This document shows positions 54,457 to 63,616 of a DNA stretch of 64,000 nt, in pieces. Each line of letters begins with the position of its first letter. Position 1 is the first letter of the stretch. Both the position numbers and the translations under genes were made by a program. This DNA comes from Streptomyces antibioticus (GTDB taxonomy: Bacteria > Actinomycetota > Actinomycetes > Streptomycetales > Streptomycetaceae): the NCBI RefSeq assembly GCF_001514065.1, contig NZ_KQ948426.1, positions 1 through 64,000 on the forward strand, given 5' to 3'. The notes beneath the pieces were generated by a model. It saw nothing but the letters and a program-made list of their open reading frames with translations, did not search any database and was not told the DNA's origin.

Positions 54457-55796
54457 CGACGCCGGGCCTCGACGACGGCATGCCCGAGCTGCGGGCGAAG
54501 CAGCCGGTGACCGAGCGGCGGCTGCACCCCGTGACGCCGCTCAGGCGGGCGTGGGCGCCTGTCGCGGTGCTCATCGGCTGGGCGGTGCACGACCCCGACC
54601 AGGCACAGCGCCAGCTGACCCGGCTGACCACCACGACCCTGCTGATAGCGCTCGCCGTGCTGGTTCCGGCCGCCGCCCTCTACGGCTTCCTCACCTGGTG
54701 GTACACCCACTTCGCGGTCACCGAGTCCGAACTGCGCATCCGTACCGGGCTGGTGTTCCGGCGCGCCGTGCACATCCGGCTGGAACGCATCCAGGCCGTC
54801 GACGTCACCCAGCCGCTCCTCGCGCGCGTGGCGGGCGTCGCCAAGCTGAAACTCGACGTCATAGGCGCCGACAAGAAGGACGAGCTCGCCTTCCTCGGGG
54901 AGCGCGAGGCGCGTGCGCTGCGCGCGGAACTCCTCGCGCGCGCCGCCGGGTTCGCACCCGAGACGGCGCACGAAGTCGGCGAAGCGCCGGCGCGCGAGCT
55001 GCTGCGCACGCCCCCGCGTGACCTCGCGATCGCCCTCGTGCTCACGGGCGCCACCTGGGGCGCGCTGGTCGCCGCCCTCGTCGTACCGCCCGTCCTGTGG
55101 TTCGCCACCCACAGCCTGTGGACGGTCCTCGCGACCGGCGTGCCCCTGCTCGGCGCGGCGGGCGCAAGCAGCGTGGGGCGATTCGTCGGCGAGTACGACT
55201 GGACCGTGGGCGAGTCGCCCGACGGGCTGCGGATCGACCACGGCCTCCTGGACCGCACGCACGAGACGGTCCCGCCGGGGCGGGTGCAGACCGTGCGGAT
55301 CGTGGAGCCGCTGCTGTGGCGGCGGCGCGGCTGGGTGCGGGTGGAGCTGGACGTGGCCGGGTCGTCCAACTCGGTGCTGGTGCCCGTCGCTCCGCGCGCG
55401 CTCGCCGAGGCGGTCGTCGCGCGGGTGCTGCCCGGGGTGACCGTGCCGCCGCCGGACGCCCTGTCCCGGCCGCCGCGGCGCGCGGGGCGGTGCGTGCCAC
55501 TGTGGTGGCGCGGGTACGGACTCGCCGTCACCGACGCGGTGTTCGCGTCCCGGGAGGGACTCCTCAGCCGCAGCCTCGCGCTGGTCCCGCACGCCAAGGT
55601 GCAGAGCGTACGGCTCGTGCAAGGGCCCTGGCAGCGCCTGTGGCGGCTCGCCGACGTCCATGTGGACACGGGGGCCGGCAAGACCGTCACGGCCCGCCTG
55701 CGGGACGCGGAGGAGGCCGCCGGCCTGCTCCGCTCGCAGGCCGAACGCTCCCGCACGGGACGCCGCGATGCACTCCCGGACCGCTGGATGGCCTGA
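54453..55796 (+). CDS. Membrane protein with repeated bacterial PH domains (YdbT-like)
   Basis: A 447-aa partner of the preceding gene. Span pairs near 60-80 and 190-225 alternate with bPH2-type domains: ELRIRTGLVFRRAVHIRLERIQAVDVTQPLLARVAGVAKLKLDV, then GLRIDHGLLDRTHETVPPGRVQTVRIVEPLLWRRRGWVRVELDV, then VFASREGLLSRSLALVPHAKVQSVRLVQGPWQRLWRLADVHVDT. Three copies of one module are clear. The coupled start supports a heteromeric membrane complex. The exact role is unknown. Confidence 0.86.
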   Translation: MTTPGLDDGMPELRAKQPVTERRLHPVTPLRRAWAPVAVLIGWAVHDPDQAQRQLTRLTTTTLLIALAVLVPAAALYGFLTWWYTHFAVTESELRIRTGLVFRRAVHIRLERIQAVDVTQPLLARVAGVAKLKLDVIGADKKDELAFLGEREARALRAELLARAAGFAPETAHEVGEAPARELLRTPPRDLAIALVLTGATWGALVAALVVPPVLWFATHSLWTVLATGVPLLGAAGASSVGRFVGEYDWTVGESPDGLRIDHGLLDRTHETVPPGRVQTVRIVEPLLWRRRGWVRVELDVAGSSNSVLVPVAPRALAEAVVARVLPGVTVPPPDALSRPPRRAGRCVPLWWRGYGLAVTDAVFASREGLLSRSLALVPHAKVQSVRLVQGPWQRLWRLADVHVDTGAGKTVTARLRDAEEAAGLLRSQAERSRTGRRDALPDRWMA

Positions 55797-55830
55797 CGGC
55801 GCACCCGCGTCCCCGCCCCACGTCCGACAA

Positions 55831-55877
55831 ACGGCGAGGCCGCGCGGCCCCACCCGGGGACCACGCGGCCTCGCCGT
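55831..55877. terminator. Strong bidirectional terminator after the PH-domain operon
   Basis: ACGGCGAGGCCGCG (55831-55844) and CGCGGCCTCGCCGT (55864-55877) form a perfect 14-bp stem; GGCCCC and GGGG inside can extend it. It separates the convergent PH-domain and coiled-coil genes. Confidence 0.75.
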
Positions 55878-55889
55878 CAGCCAAGTCGC

Positions 55890-57392
55890 TCAGGACACCG
55901 CGCTCCGCAGTCCCTGCAGGTCGATCTGCTCCGTCTCGTCGTGGGCCGTCAGGTCGACGACCTGACCGGCGCCGCGCGACTCCTCGTCGGCCGGCTTGAA
56001 CTCCGACTCCGCCTCGGCCTTGTGGAGAGCGAGCGCCTCCTGGCCCACCACGTCGGCGAGGTCCTCGTTCTGCACCGCCTCCAGGGCGGCGGACGCCTTC
56101 TGGGCGCCGAAGAAGTCGAAGCCGCCCTGGACTGCCGGGCGCCGGACGGGCGCGGCCGGTACGACGGCCACCGCGGTCGGCGCGACGAAGTGTCCGGAGG
56201 GCTGCTGCACGGGCTGGGCGGGCTTGGCCGCGCTGCTGGTGACGGCGGCCGCGCGCTCATGCCCGTCGGCCGCCGCGGGCTGCCCCTGCGCCTCGTCCTC
56301 CTGCGCGGCCTCCGCTGCGGAGTCGCCGGGGGCGGCGACCTCGGCGGCGACGGGACCGGCCTGGGCCGGCACGCTCCTCGCGGGGCCGTCGCCCTTGGGA
56401 CCGCCGTCGCCGTCCGGCGTGCCGTCCCCCTTCGGGGAACCGTCGCCCTTGGGCGAACCCTCGCCCGGGGAAGCCTCCTTGGAGACGTCCCTGGAGACCG
56501 CAGTGGCGTCGGTGGCGTCGGAGACATCGGTGGCGCCGGTGGCCTCCTTGGGAGCCTCCTCGCCCTTCACCGAGTCACGGGAGTCGGCAGAGGCAGCGGA
56601 GTCAGCAGCGTCAGCGGCGTCAGCGGCGTCGCCGGACACCTCGTCCCCCTCGCCGGCCGCCCCGGCGCCCTCCGTGCTCTCCGTGCTCTCCGTGCCCTCC
56701 GCGTCGAGCCGCGCCAGCGCCACCTTCGCCCGCAGGAACAACTGCGAACCCTCCGGCGAGAAGATCTCGGGCGTCTCCGGCTCGTCGTCGGCGGCGTCAG
56801 CGCTCTCGGCGGCGCTCTCCACGTCCACGTCCACGTCCGCGTCCACGTCCTCGACCGGGGCAGCCACAGCCTCGGTCTCCTCGTCGGCATCGGCGGGAAC
56901 CGGCACGGACGAGGGCGGCAGCGCGGGCGTCGGAGCCGTGGTCTCTATCTCGAGCAGCCGGCGGCCCTCCAGGGCGCTCGCGCGCTCGGTCTCCGCCGTG
57001 GCGTACCGGCGCAGCAGTGCCGCGTGCTCGTTGCGCAGGCCCGCCAGTTCGGAGCGCTTGGCCCGCAGCCGCTGCTCCAGCTTGGCGCGCAGCTCGCGCG
57101 ACTCCTCGAGGTCGGTCTCCAGTTCGGCGACCCGCTCCTCGAACCGCCACTCGTCGCTGGCACGCGCGCGCACGAGGTCGGCGACCTGCTTGCCGGCCTG
57201 CGCGTCCCAGCGGCGCATGACGGCGGCGCCGACCACCGCCGTCGCCGCGGCGCTCGCGGCGATGACACGCAGCACGGCCTGTTGCGAGAACACCCAGGGG
57301 CCGAAAGCGCAGACGAGCGAGACGCCTGCGATCGCCGACGGGGGGAGCAGCCTGTGCAAAGGCGGTGAATGGCGGTGACGTCCACGTGGCAT
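55890..57392 (-). CDS. Membrane-anchored coiled-coil protein with acidic low-complexity region
   Basis: A 500-aa protein. Two short hydrophobic segments (about 14-60, LLPPSAIAGVSLVCAFGPWVF and AVLRVIAASAAATAVVGAAV) are followed by a coiled coil (about 85-150, FEERVAELETDLEESRELRAKLEQRLRAKRSELAGLRNEHAALLRR). A long acidic Ala/Glu/Asp stretch with TEST and SPKGDG short repeats follows, then a final ordered part (GGFDFFGAQKASAALEAVQNEDLADVVGQEALALHKAEAE). No family is named. It could be a structural envelope or division-associated protein. Confidence 0.65.
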   Translation of the reverse strand: MPRGRHRHSPPLHRLLPPSAIAGVSLVCAFGPWVFSQQAVLRVIAASAAATAVVGAAVMRRWDAQAGKQVADLVRARASDEWRFEERVAELETDLEESRELRAKLEQRLRAKRSELAGLRNEHAALLRRYATAETERASALEGRRLLEIETTAPTPALPPSSVPVPADADEETEAVAAPVEDVDADVDVDVESAAESADAADDEPETPEIFSPEGSQLFLRAKVALARLDAEGTESTESTEGAGAAGEGDEVSGDAADAADAADSAASADSRDSVKGEEAPKEATGATDVSDATDATAVSRDVSKEASPGEGSPKGDGSPKGDGTPDGDGGPKGDGPARSVPAQAGPVAAEVAAPGDSAAEAAQEDEAQGQPAAADGHERAAAVTSSAAKPAQPVQQPSGHFVAPTAVAVVPAAPVRRPAVQGGFDFFGAQKASAALEAVQNEDLADVVGQEALALHKAEAESEFKPADEESRGAGQVVDLTAHDETEQIDLQGLRSAVS

Positions 57393-57560
57393 GGCCAGAA
57401 ACTTACCGCGCGTAGGCGAATCGTGGTGCCCCGGCCCGTAAAAACACAGCCATCCCGAAGCCTTCACACGACATCAGGAATCAGACCGGCCACCGAATTC
57501 GACAAGGGGAACTCCCGTACACCTCCCGCGCACCCTCGGACCACAAGATCATTTCTGGTC

Positions 57561-58688
57561 TCACCGGTCGCTCAGCCGCCCGCTGATCCACTGCAAGGTC
57601 GCCGGAATCTCCCGCCGCCAGGTGTTGAAGTTGTGCCCGCCGCTTTCGAGGATGATCGACGAGATACGGGTCCGGTCGGTCGCCTTGACGCGCTCTATGA
57701 ACTTCAGGGTGTCCTTGTAGTTCGCCTCGCCCACCTTGCTGCTGCTGACGAGCAGTGAGGTGTCGGGCGCCGGTTCGTGCTTGAGGTACCACCACAGGTC
57801 GGCGCGATTGCGGAGTTCCTCGTTCCCCTGGAAGAGATCTCCCGTGGTGGGGTCGATCGGCGCCTTGTAGTACGGCGAAAGGCCCGCGCCCGCCGCGTAC
57901 ACCTCCGGATGGTGCATGGCGAGCTTCAGCGCGCAGTAACCGCCCGTGGAGTCGCCGATGACGCCCCAGCTGCCCGGCTTCTTCCCGACCCGGTAGTGCG
58001 CGAGCACGGCGTCCGGCAGATCTTTGGCGAAGAACGACTCCGTCTGCGGTCCGTTCGGAATGTCGACGCACTCCGTGTCCCGCGGCGGCGCCACGGTCGG
58101 CCGCAGCATCACGAGGATCATCGGCTGCATACGGCCGTCCTTGGCGAGCTCCCACGCCGTGCTCGGGTAGTTCAGTTTGTCGACCAGTGCCTGCGCGGTG
58201 CCCGGATATCCGGTGAGGACCACGGCCGCCGGGAACGTGCGCGTGCGGTACTGCGGCTGGAAGTACTCCGGCGGCAGGTACACGAACGCGGACGTCGCGA
58301 TGTGCGTCGTACGGCCCACGATGTCGACCTTCTGGATCTGGCCGCCGTGCTGCGGCCGCCCGCTGCCGGTCTCCCTGACCCGTCGTACGTCCGTCACCTG
58401 GAGCGGGCCGCCGGAGCCGCCGTTCGCCGTGTGGTCTATGACGACGCCCTGCTCGTCCTCCTGCCCGAACAGGTCGGCCCAGCTCGCGTAGAACCCGAAG
58501 GACTGGTTGGCGCCGAGACCGAGCGCCGCGAACAGCGCCAGCTGGGTCGCGAACAGCAGCCCCACGCGCCCGCTGACGGCCCGCCAGCCGCGCCGCGCCA
58601 GCCGTGGCCACAGCCATACCGTGCCGACGAACAGAGCCACGGCCGACGCGATCGCCAGCACCAGCACGTTGTTGCTCGTGAGACCCAT
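57561..58688 (-). CDS. Membrane-anchored esterase/acyltransferase (alpha/beta hydrolase, esterase D type)
   Basis: A 375-aa protein. Two spans at the N-terminus (about 7-25 and 43-60) anchor an extracellular hydrolase. The nucleophile elbow is GDSTGGY with Ser247, and the catalytic His is in ESGGHNFNTW near 350. The pattern FPAAVVLTGYPG and MHHPEVYAAGAGLSPYYKAP matches the family of mycobacterial antigen 85/esterase D. AGGAAA lies eight bases before the ATG at 58688. It is divergent from the lysyltransferase gene, suggesting joint envelope roles. Confidence 0.8.
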   Translation of the reverse strand: MGLTSNNVLVLAIASAVALFVGTVWLWPRLARRGWRAVSGRVGLLFATQLALFAALGLGANQSFGFYASWADLFGQEDEQGVVIDHTANGGSGGPLQVTDVRRVRETGSGRPQHGGQIQKVDIVGRTTHIATSAFVYLPPEYFQPQYRTRTFPAAVVLTGYPGTAQALVDKLNYPSTAWELAKDGRMQPMILVMLRPTVAPPRDTECVDIPNGPQTESFFAKDLPDAVLAHYRVGKKPGSWGVIGDSTGGYCALKLAMHHPEVYAAGAGLSPYYKAPIDPTTGDLFQGNEELRNRADLWWYLKHEPAPDTSLLVSSSKVGEANYKDTLKFIERVKATDRTRISSIILESGGHNFNTWRREIPATLQWISGRLSDR

Positions 58689-58800
58689 GGTTTGTTTCCT
58701 GCCTGCGCTTTCTCGCCGGGCCGGCACGCCGCCCGCGGATCTTCGCGAGGGCTTGTCCGGCCCTTTCCCCGGCCTTTGAACCGGCTTTGAGGAAGTGAGT

Positions 58801-58825
58801 GAACCTCTCTCCCCGAGACACCGTC
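58801..58825 (+). promoter_or_regulatory. SigE-type (ECF) promoter of the lysyltransferase gene
   Basis: GAAC (58801-58804), 17 bases, then CGTC (58822-58825) match the SigE promoter pattern. The transcript start would be near 58831, giving a leader of about 70 bases to the ATG at 58901. Confidence 0.6.
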
Positions 58826-58900
58826 CTAGAGGGCGCAATGTCGCCGGATGCCCGAATCGGGCCCCCGGATCCAAGGTCTCTCGCAGAACTACGGGATGCG

Positions 58901-60736
58901 ATGTCTGTCAGGACAGATGAGGAAATGTCGGGCGGGGTTCCGAGCCGATCACCGCGCGTGCGGCGCGTGCCGCGTGGCCCGCGCCCCGAGGCCGTCCCGG
59001 TCCTGGTCGCCAGAGCCTGCGCGGTGGTGGGGCTGCTGGACATTGCGGCGGGCGTGTTCCCGCGCTTCCGTCACAGCCGTATGCACACCCTGGCCGAGGT
59101 GCTGCCGGGCGCGCTCGGCCCGTTCGCCGCGGCGCTCTCGCTGAGCGCGGGCGTACTGCTGCTCCTGCTGGCGCACGGCCTCCGGCGCCGCAAGCGGCGG
59201 GCCTGGCGGGCCGCCGTGGTCCTGCTGCCGGTCGGCGCGGTGGCGCAGTTCACGTACCGCCACTCCCCGGTGGGCGTGCTCATCTCGCTCGCGCTGCTCG
59301 CGCCGCTGCTGATCCACCGCGACCAGTTCAAGGCGCTGCCCGACCCGCGCAGCCGCTGGCGCGCGCTCGCCAACTTCGTCCTCATGGGCGCCGGTTCCCT
59401 CTTCCTCGGACTGGTCATCGTCAGCGTCCACCCCAGGACCCTGGTCGGCGACCCGAGCCTGGCCGATCGCATTACGCACGTCCTGTACGGCCTGTTCGGC
59501 TTCGAGGGCCCGGTCGACTACCAGGGCAACACCTCCTGGACGGTCGCCTTCTCCCTGGGCGCCCTGGGGCTGCTCACGGCCATCACGACGATCTATCTGG
59601 CCTTCCGCCCCGAACACCCCGCCGCGCGCCTCACCGAGGACGACGAGACCCGTCTCAGGGCCCTCCTGGAGAAGCACGGCGGCCGCGACTCCCTCGGCCA
59701 CTTCGCGCTCCGCCGCGACAAGGCCGTCGTCTTCTCCCCCAGCGGCAAGGCCGCGGTGACCTACCGCGTCGTCTCCGGCGTGATGCTCGCCAGCGGCGAC
59801 CCGATCGGCGACGTCGAGGCCTGGCCGGGCGCCATCGAGCGCTTCATGGACGAGGCCCAGGCCCACTCCTGGACGCCGGCCGTCATGGGCTGCTCGGAGA
59901 CGGGCGGCGAGGTGTGGACCCGCGAGACCGGCCTGGACGCCCTCGAACTGGGCGACGAGGCGGTGGTGGACGTCGCGGATTTCTCCCTCGCCGGGCGCGC
60001 GATGCGCAACGTGCGCCAGATGGTCAAGCGCATCGAGCGCGCGGGCTACGAGACCCGCGTACGGCGCGTCCGTGACCTCGGCGACGCCGAGCTCGAGCGC
60101 ATCCGCCGGGCCGCCGACGACTGGCGCGGCACCGACACCGAGCGCGGCTTCTCCATGGCGCTGGGCCGCATCGGCGACCTCGCCGACGGCGACTGCCTGA
60201 TCGCCACCGCCCACAAGGCCGACGAACAGCCGGGCGAGTACGGCGACCTGAAGGCGATCCTGCACTTCGTGCCCTGGGGCCGCGACGGCGCCTCCCTGGA
60301 CCTGATGCGCCGCGACCGCTCGGCCGACCCCGGCATGAACGAACTGCTCATCGTGGCCGCGCTCCAGGCCGCCCCGAAGTTCGGCATCACGCGCGTGTCC
60401 CTCAACTTCGCCATGTTCCGCTCCGCCCTCGCGCGTGGCGAGAAGATCGGCGCGGGACCGGTGCTGCGCGCCTGGCGCGGGCTGCTGGTGTTCCTCTCGC
60501 GCTGGTTCCAGATCGAGTCGCTGTACAAGTTCAACGCCAAGTTCCAGCCCCGCTGGGAGCCCCGCTTCGTCGTCTACCGCGCCTCCGGCGACCTGCCCCG
60601 CATCGGCTTCGCCGCCATGCAGGCCGAGGGCTTCGTGAACCTCGCGCTCCCCCTGCCGCGGTTCCTGCGCCGCCGCCGGACCGCCGCCCGCGCGTGCACG
60701 CACTCGGTGGCGGAAAGAGACGTCCGCGCGGCGTGA
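58901..60736 (+). CDS. Phosphatidylglycerol lysyltransferase-like protein (MprF/LysX family, DUF2156)
   Basis: A 611-aa membrane protein. About six spans (about 32-245) precede a cytoplasmic DUF2156 double-GNAT domain: RDSLGHFALRRDKAVVFSPSGKAAVTYRVVSGVMLASGDPIGD, MNELLIVAALQAAPKFGITRVSLNFAMFR and LYKFNAKFQPRWEPRFVVY. It would add lysine (or another amino acid) to phosphatidylglycerol and so reduce the negative surface charge. The ATG at 58901 is preferred; ATG at 58838 has GAGGG before it but lies almost at the predicted transcript start. Confidence 0.88.
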   Translation: MSVRTDEEMSGGVPSRSPRVRRVPRGPRPEAVPVLVARACAVVGLLDIAAGVFPRFRHSRMHTLAEVLPGALGPFAAALSLSAGVLLLLLAHGLRRRKRRAWRAAVVLLPVGAVAQFTYRHSPVGVLISLALLAPLLIHRDQFKALPDPRSRWRALANFVLMGAGSLFLGLVIVSVHPRTLVGDPSLADRITHVLYGLFGFEGPVDYQGNTSWTVAFSLGALGLLTAITTIYLAFRPEHPAARLTEDDETRLRALLEKHGGRDSLGHFALRRDKAVVFSPSGKAAVTYRVVSGVMLASGDPIGDVEAWPGAIERFMDEAQAHSWTPAVMGCSETGGEVWTRETGLDALELGDEAVVDVADFSLAGRAMRNVRQMVKRIERAGYETRVRRVRDLGDAELERIRRAADDWRGTDTERGFSMALGRIGDLADGDCLIATAHKADEQPGEYGDLKAILHFVPWGRDGASLDLMRRDRSADPGMNELLIVAALQAAPKFGITRVSLNFAMFRSALARGEKIGAGPVLRAWRGLLVFLSRWFQIESLYKFNAKFQPRWEPRFVVYRASGDLPRIGFAAMQAEGFVNLALPLPRFLRRRRTAARACTHSVAERDVRAA

Positions 60737-60860
60737 CGCCGGTACACCCCTGGCCGGCCGAGGACTGGCCCGGGCGGAAGCCCCACCCCCTCCTCCAGCC
60801 CGGGGGCTTCCGTTCGGGCCGCACGCCGGTACGGCTCCCCACGGGGCCTAGGCTGAACGT

Positions 60861-61754
60861 ATGAGCAAGCAGAGCGGACGCGGGCGCGTCGTCGGCCTAC
60901 CGGCATGGGACCGCTGCGCGGTCATGGGAGTCGTGAACGTCACGCCCGACTCCTTCTCCGACGGCGGCCGCTGGTTCGACACGGCCGCCGCCGTCAAGCA
61001 CGGCCTCGCCCTCGTCGCCGAGGGCGCCGACCTGGTCGACGTCGGCGGTGAGTCCACCCGCCCCGGCGCCACCCGCGTCGACGAGGCCGAGGAGCTCAAG
61101 CGCGTCATCCCGGTCGTCCGCGGCCTCGCCTCCGAAGGCGTCACCGTCTCCGTCGACACCATGCGCGCCTCCGTCGCCGCCCAGTCCCTCGCCGCCGGCG
61201 CCGCCCTCGTCAACGACGTCAGCGGCGGCCTCGCCGACCCCGCGATGATCCCGGTCGTCGCCGACGCGGGCGCCCCCTTCGTCGTCATGCACTGGCGCGG
61301 CTTCCTGGAGGGCGGCAACGTCAAGGGCGTCTACGACGACGTCGTCACCGAAGTCGTCGACGAACTGCACGCGCGCGTGGAGGCCGTCCTCGCCGGCGGC
61401 GTCTCCCCCGACCGCATCGTCGTCGACCCCGGCCTCGGCTTCTCCAAGGACGCCGAGCACGACCTCGTCCTCCTCGCCCACCTCGACCGCCTGCTCACCC
61501 TCGGCCACCCCCTGCTCGTCGCCGCCTCCCGCAAACGCTTCCTCGGCCGCGTCCTCGCCGCCGCCCCGGAGGCAGCGCCCCCGCCCGCCCGCGAGCGCGA
61601 CGCCGCCACGGCCGCCGTCTCCGCGCTCGCGGCGTACGCCGGCGCATGGGCGGTGCGCGTGCACGAGGTCCGCGCGACGGCGGACGCGGTGCGGGTCGCA
61701 CGCGCCGTGGAAGGGGCGCGCGCAGCGGGCAACGGGGCAGAAGGAGTCCGGTGA
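60861..61754 (+). CDS. folP: Dihydropteroate synthase
   Basis: A 297-aa TIM-barrel enzyme making dihydropteroate from p-aminobenzoate, the sulfonamide target. Motifs are MGVVNVTPDSFSDGG, DVGGESTRPGATRV, LVNDVSGG, VVMHWRG, VVDPGLGFSKD and VAASRKRFLG. TAGGCT six bases before the ATG suggests a leaderless mRNA. Its stop overlaps the next start (GTGA at 61751-61754). The C-terminus has an extra Ala/Arg-rich tail beyond the usual length. Confidence 0.95.
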   Translation: MSKQSGRGRVVGLPAWDRCAVMGVVNVTPDSFSDGGRWFDTAAAVKHGLALVAEGADLVDVGGESTRPGATRVDEAEELKRVIPVVRGLASEGVTVSVDTMRASVAAQSLAAGAALVNDVSGGLADPAMIPVVADAGAPFVVMHWRGFLEGGNVKGVYDDVVTEVVDELHARVEAVLAGGVSPDRIVVDPGLGFSKDAEHDLVLLAHLDRLLTLGHPLLVAASRKRFLGRVLAAAPEAAPPPARERDAATAAVSALAAYAGAWAVRVHEVRATADAVRVARAVEGARAAGNGAEGVR

Positions 61755-62254
61755 GCGCCCCCCACACCGACGTCGAGCAGGTGGAAGCCGCCAACACCGC
61801 CTACTACGAGGCGATGGAGCGCGGCGACTTCGAGGAGCTCTCCTCGCTCTGGCTCACCCCGGCGGACCTGGACGTCGACGAGGAGTACCACGACCCCGCC
61901 GACGCCGGCGTGATCTCCTGCGTGCACCCCGGCTGGCCCGTGCTCACCGGTCGCGGCGAGGTCCTGCGGTCGTACGCCCTGATCATGGCGAACACCGACT
62001 ACATCCAGTTCTTCCTGACCGATGTGCATGTCTCCGTCACCGGCGACACCGCCTTGGTGACCTGCACGGAGAACATCCTCAGCGGCGGGCCCGCCCCCGA
62101 GGGCAGCGAGGAGCTCGGGCCGCTCGTCGGACAGCTGGTGGTCGCCACCAACGTGTTCCACCGCACTCCGTCCGGCTGGAAACTCTGGTCGCACCACGCC
62201 TCCCCCGTTCTGGCCGAAAACGACGAGGGCGAAGGGGACGACACCCCCACCTGA
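61751..62254 (+). CDS. NTF2-like (SnoaL) domain protein in the fol cluster
   Basis: A 167-aa cytosolic protein. EQVEAANTAYYEAMERGDFEELSSLWL is the typical NTF2-like entry, followed by the cone-shaped sheet (VHPGWPVLTGRGEVLRSYALIM, VVATNVFHRTPSGWKLWSHHAS). GTG overlaps the folP stop, so it is co-translated with folP. It is found at this place in many Streptomyces but has no established folate function. The acidic C-tail is EGEGDDTPT. Confidence 0.82.
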   Translation: MSAPHTDVEQVEAANTAYYEAMERGDFEELSSLWLTPADLDVDEEYHDPADAGVISCVHPGWPVLTGRGEVLRSYALIMANTDYIQFFLTDVHVSVTGDTALVTCTENILSGGPAPEGSEELGPLVGQLVVATNVFHRTPSGWKLWSHHASPVLAENDEGEGDDTPT

Positions 62255-62445
62255 GTGGGTAGGCGCACCACGGGGCGCACCACAGGCCCACGCACCGGAA
62301 CCGCCCACAGGGACCAAGAAGTGGTTGGAATCACGACCCCCTGGGTAGGGGCGGCTACCAACCCGTGAGCCGCCGGGTTCCCCAGGGGAAACACACGGTG
62401 AAACCTCCTGGCCCCGGCTCGGCCCCACGCCCCCGTGGCCCGGTG

Positions 62446-62468
62446 CTGTCAGTGCCCGCAGGTAGATT
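62446..62468 (+). promoter_or_regulatory. PafBC-type promoter of folB-folK
   Basis: CTGTCAGTG (62446-62454), eight bases, then TAGATT (62463-62468) fit tTGTCRgtg-N8-TAnnnT with one early mismatch. The start would be about 65 bases before folB. The 285-bp gap between the NTF2-like gene and folB shows nothing else definite. Confidence 0.5.
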
Positions 62469-62539
62469 CGTTCGAGGCCGGTGTGCCGCCCGCACCCGGT
62501 ACGAACCGGCCATTACCGACGATTGCAGGAGTGATTCGC

Positions 62540-62899
62540 GTGGATCGTGTCGCGCTGCGCGGCCTGAAGGCCCGCGGGCACCACGGTGTGTTCCCCAAGG
62601 AACGCGAGGAAGGCCAGACCTTCATCGTGGACCTCGTCCTGGGCCTGGACACCCGGCCGGCCGCCGCCGACGACGACCTGGCGAAGACCGCGCACTACGG
62701 CATCGTGGCGGAGGAAGTCGTGGCCGTCGTCGAGGGCGAGCCGGTGAATCTCATCGAGACCCTCGCCGAGCGCATCGCCCAGACCTGCCTGAAGCACGAG
62801 GGGGTGGAGGAGGTCGAGGTCACCGTCCACAAACCGGACGCACCGATCACGGTCCCCTTCGACGACGTGACGATCACCATCACCCGGAGCCGAGTATGA
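62540..62899 (+). CDS. folB: Dihydroneopterin aldolase
   Basis: A 119-aa enzyme releasing glycolaldehyde from dihydroneopterin. VALRGLKARGHHGVFPKEREEGQTFIVDLVL is the signature start with the conserved HHGV, and NLIETLAERIAQTC plus VTVHKPDAPI complete it. GTG at 62540 has AGGAG eight bases upstream; GTG at 62531 overlaps that site. The stop overlaps the folK ATG (ATGA). Confidence 0.95.
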   Translation: MDRVALRGLKARGHHGVFPKEREEGQTFIVDLVLGLDTRPAAADDDLAKTAHYGIVAEEVVAVVEGEPVNLIETLAERIAQTCLKHEGVEEVEVTVHKPDAPITVPFDDVTITITRSRV

Positions 62900-63507
62900 C
62901 CGCGTCCTTCGCCACGGGCCCGAGCGACCCGACCGTCCAGCCGGTACCCGCCTCCGTCGTCCAGCAGGTGGACGCCGCCGACACCACCCTGCACAACCCC
63001 CAACGCGCGGTGATCTCCCTCGGCTCCAACCTGGGCAACCGCCTGGAGACCCTCCAGGGCGCCATCGACGCGCTGGAGGACACCCCCGGCGTCCGCGTGA
63101 AGGCCGTCTCGCCCGTGTACGAGACCGAGCCGTGGGGCGTCGAGCCGGGCAGCCAGCCGTCGTACTTCAACGCGGTGGTCGTCGTGAAGACGACGCTCCC
63201 TCCGTCGTCCCTGCTGGAGCGGGCCCACGCGGTCGAGGAGGCCTTCCACCGCGTCCGCGACGAGCGCTGGGGCGCGCGCACGCTGGACGTCGACATCGTG
63301 GCGTACGCCGACGTCGTCTCCGACGACCCGACGCTCACCCTCCCCCACCCGCGCGCCCACGAACGCGCGTTCGTCCTGGCGCCGTGGCACGACGTGGAGC
63401 CGCAGGCCCAGCTCCCCGGCCGCGGCCCCGTCTCCGGCCTCCTGGCCGGCGTCACCCGGGACGGCGTGGAACCCCGCAAGGACCTGGAACTCCGGCTGCC
63501 CGAATAG
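62896..63507 (+). CDS. folK: HPPK, hydroxymethyldihydropterin pyrophosphokinase
   Basis: A 203-aa kinase acting between FolB and FolP. After an extra N-terminal tail of about 35 residues comes AVISLGSNLGNRLETLQGAIDAL. Then SPVYETEPWGVEPGSQPSYFNAVVVVKT, RVRDERWGARTLDVDIVAY (the conserved R-W-G-x-R-x-x-D-x-D) and LPHPRAHERAFVLAPWHDVEP. The N-terminal tail before the domain is absent from most HPPKs. Confidence 0.95.
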   Translation: MTASFATGPSDPTVQPVPASVVQQVDAADTTLHNPQRAVISLGSNLGNRLETLQGAIDALEDTPGVRVKAVSPVYETEPWGVEPGSQPSYFNAVVVVKTTLPPSSLLERAHAVEEAFHRVRDERWGARTLDVDIVAYADVVSDDPTLTLPHPRAHERAFVLAPWHDVEPQAQLPGRGPVSGLLAGVTRDGVEPRKDLELRLPE

Positions 63508-63616
63508 TCGTTAAGGTCAAGAGCACGCGCTCGTTGAGGTCGAGAGCGCGAGCATCGGGCACAAGGATCAGGGCAACCACACCGTCCCTGCCATCCGGGG
63601 GAGCTGAAGGGTCACC

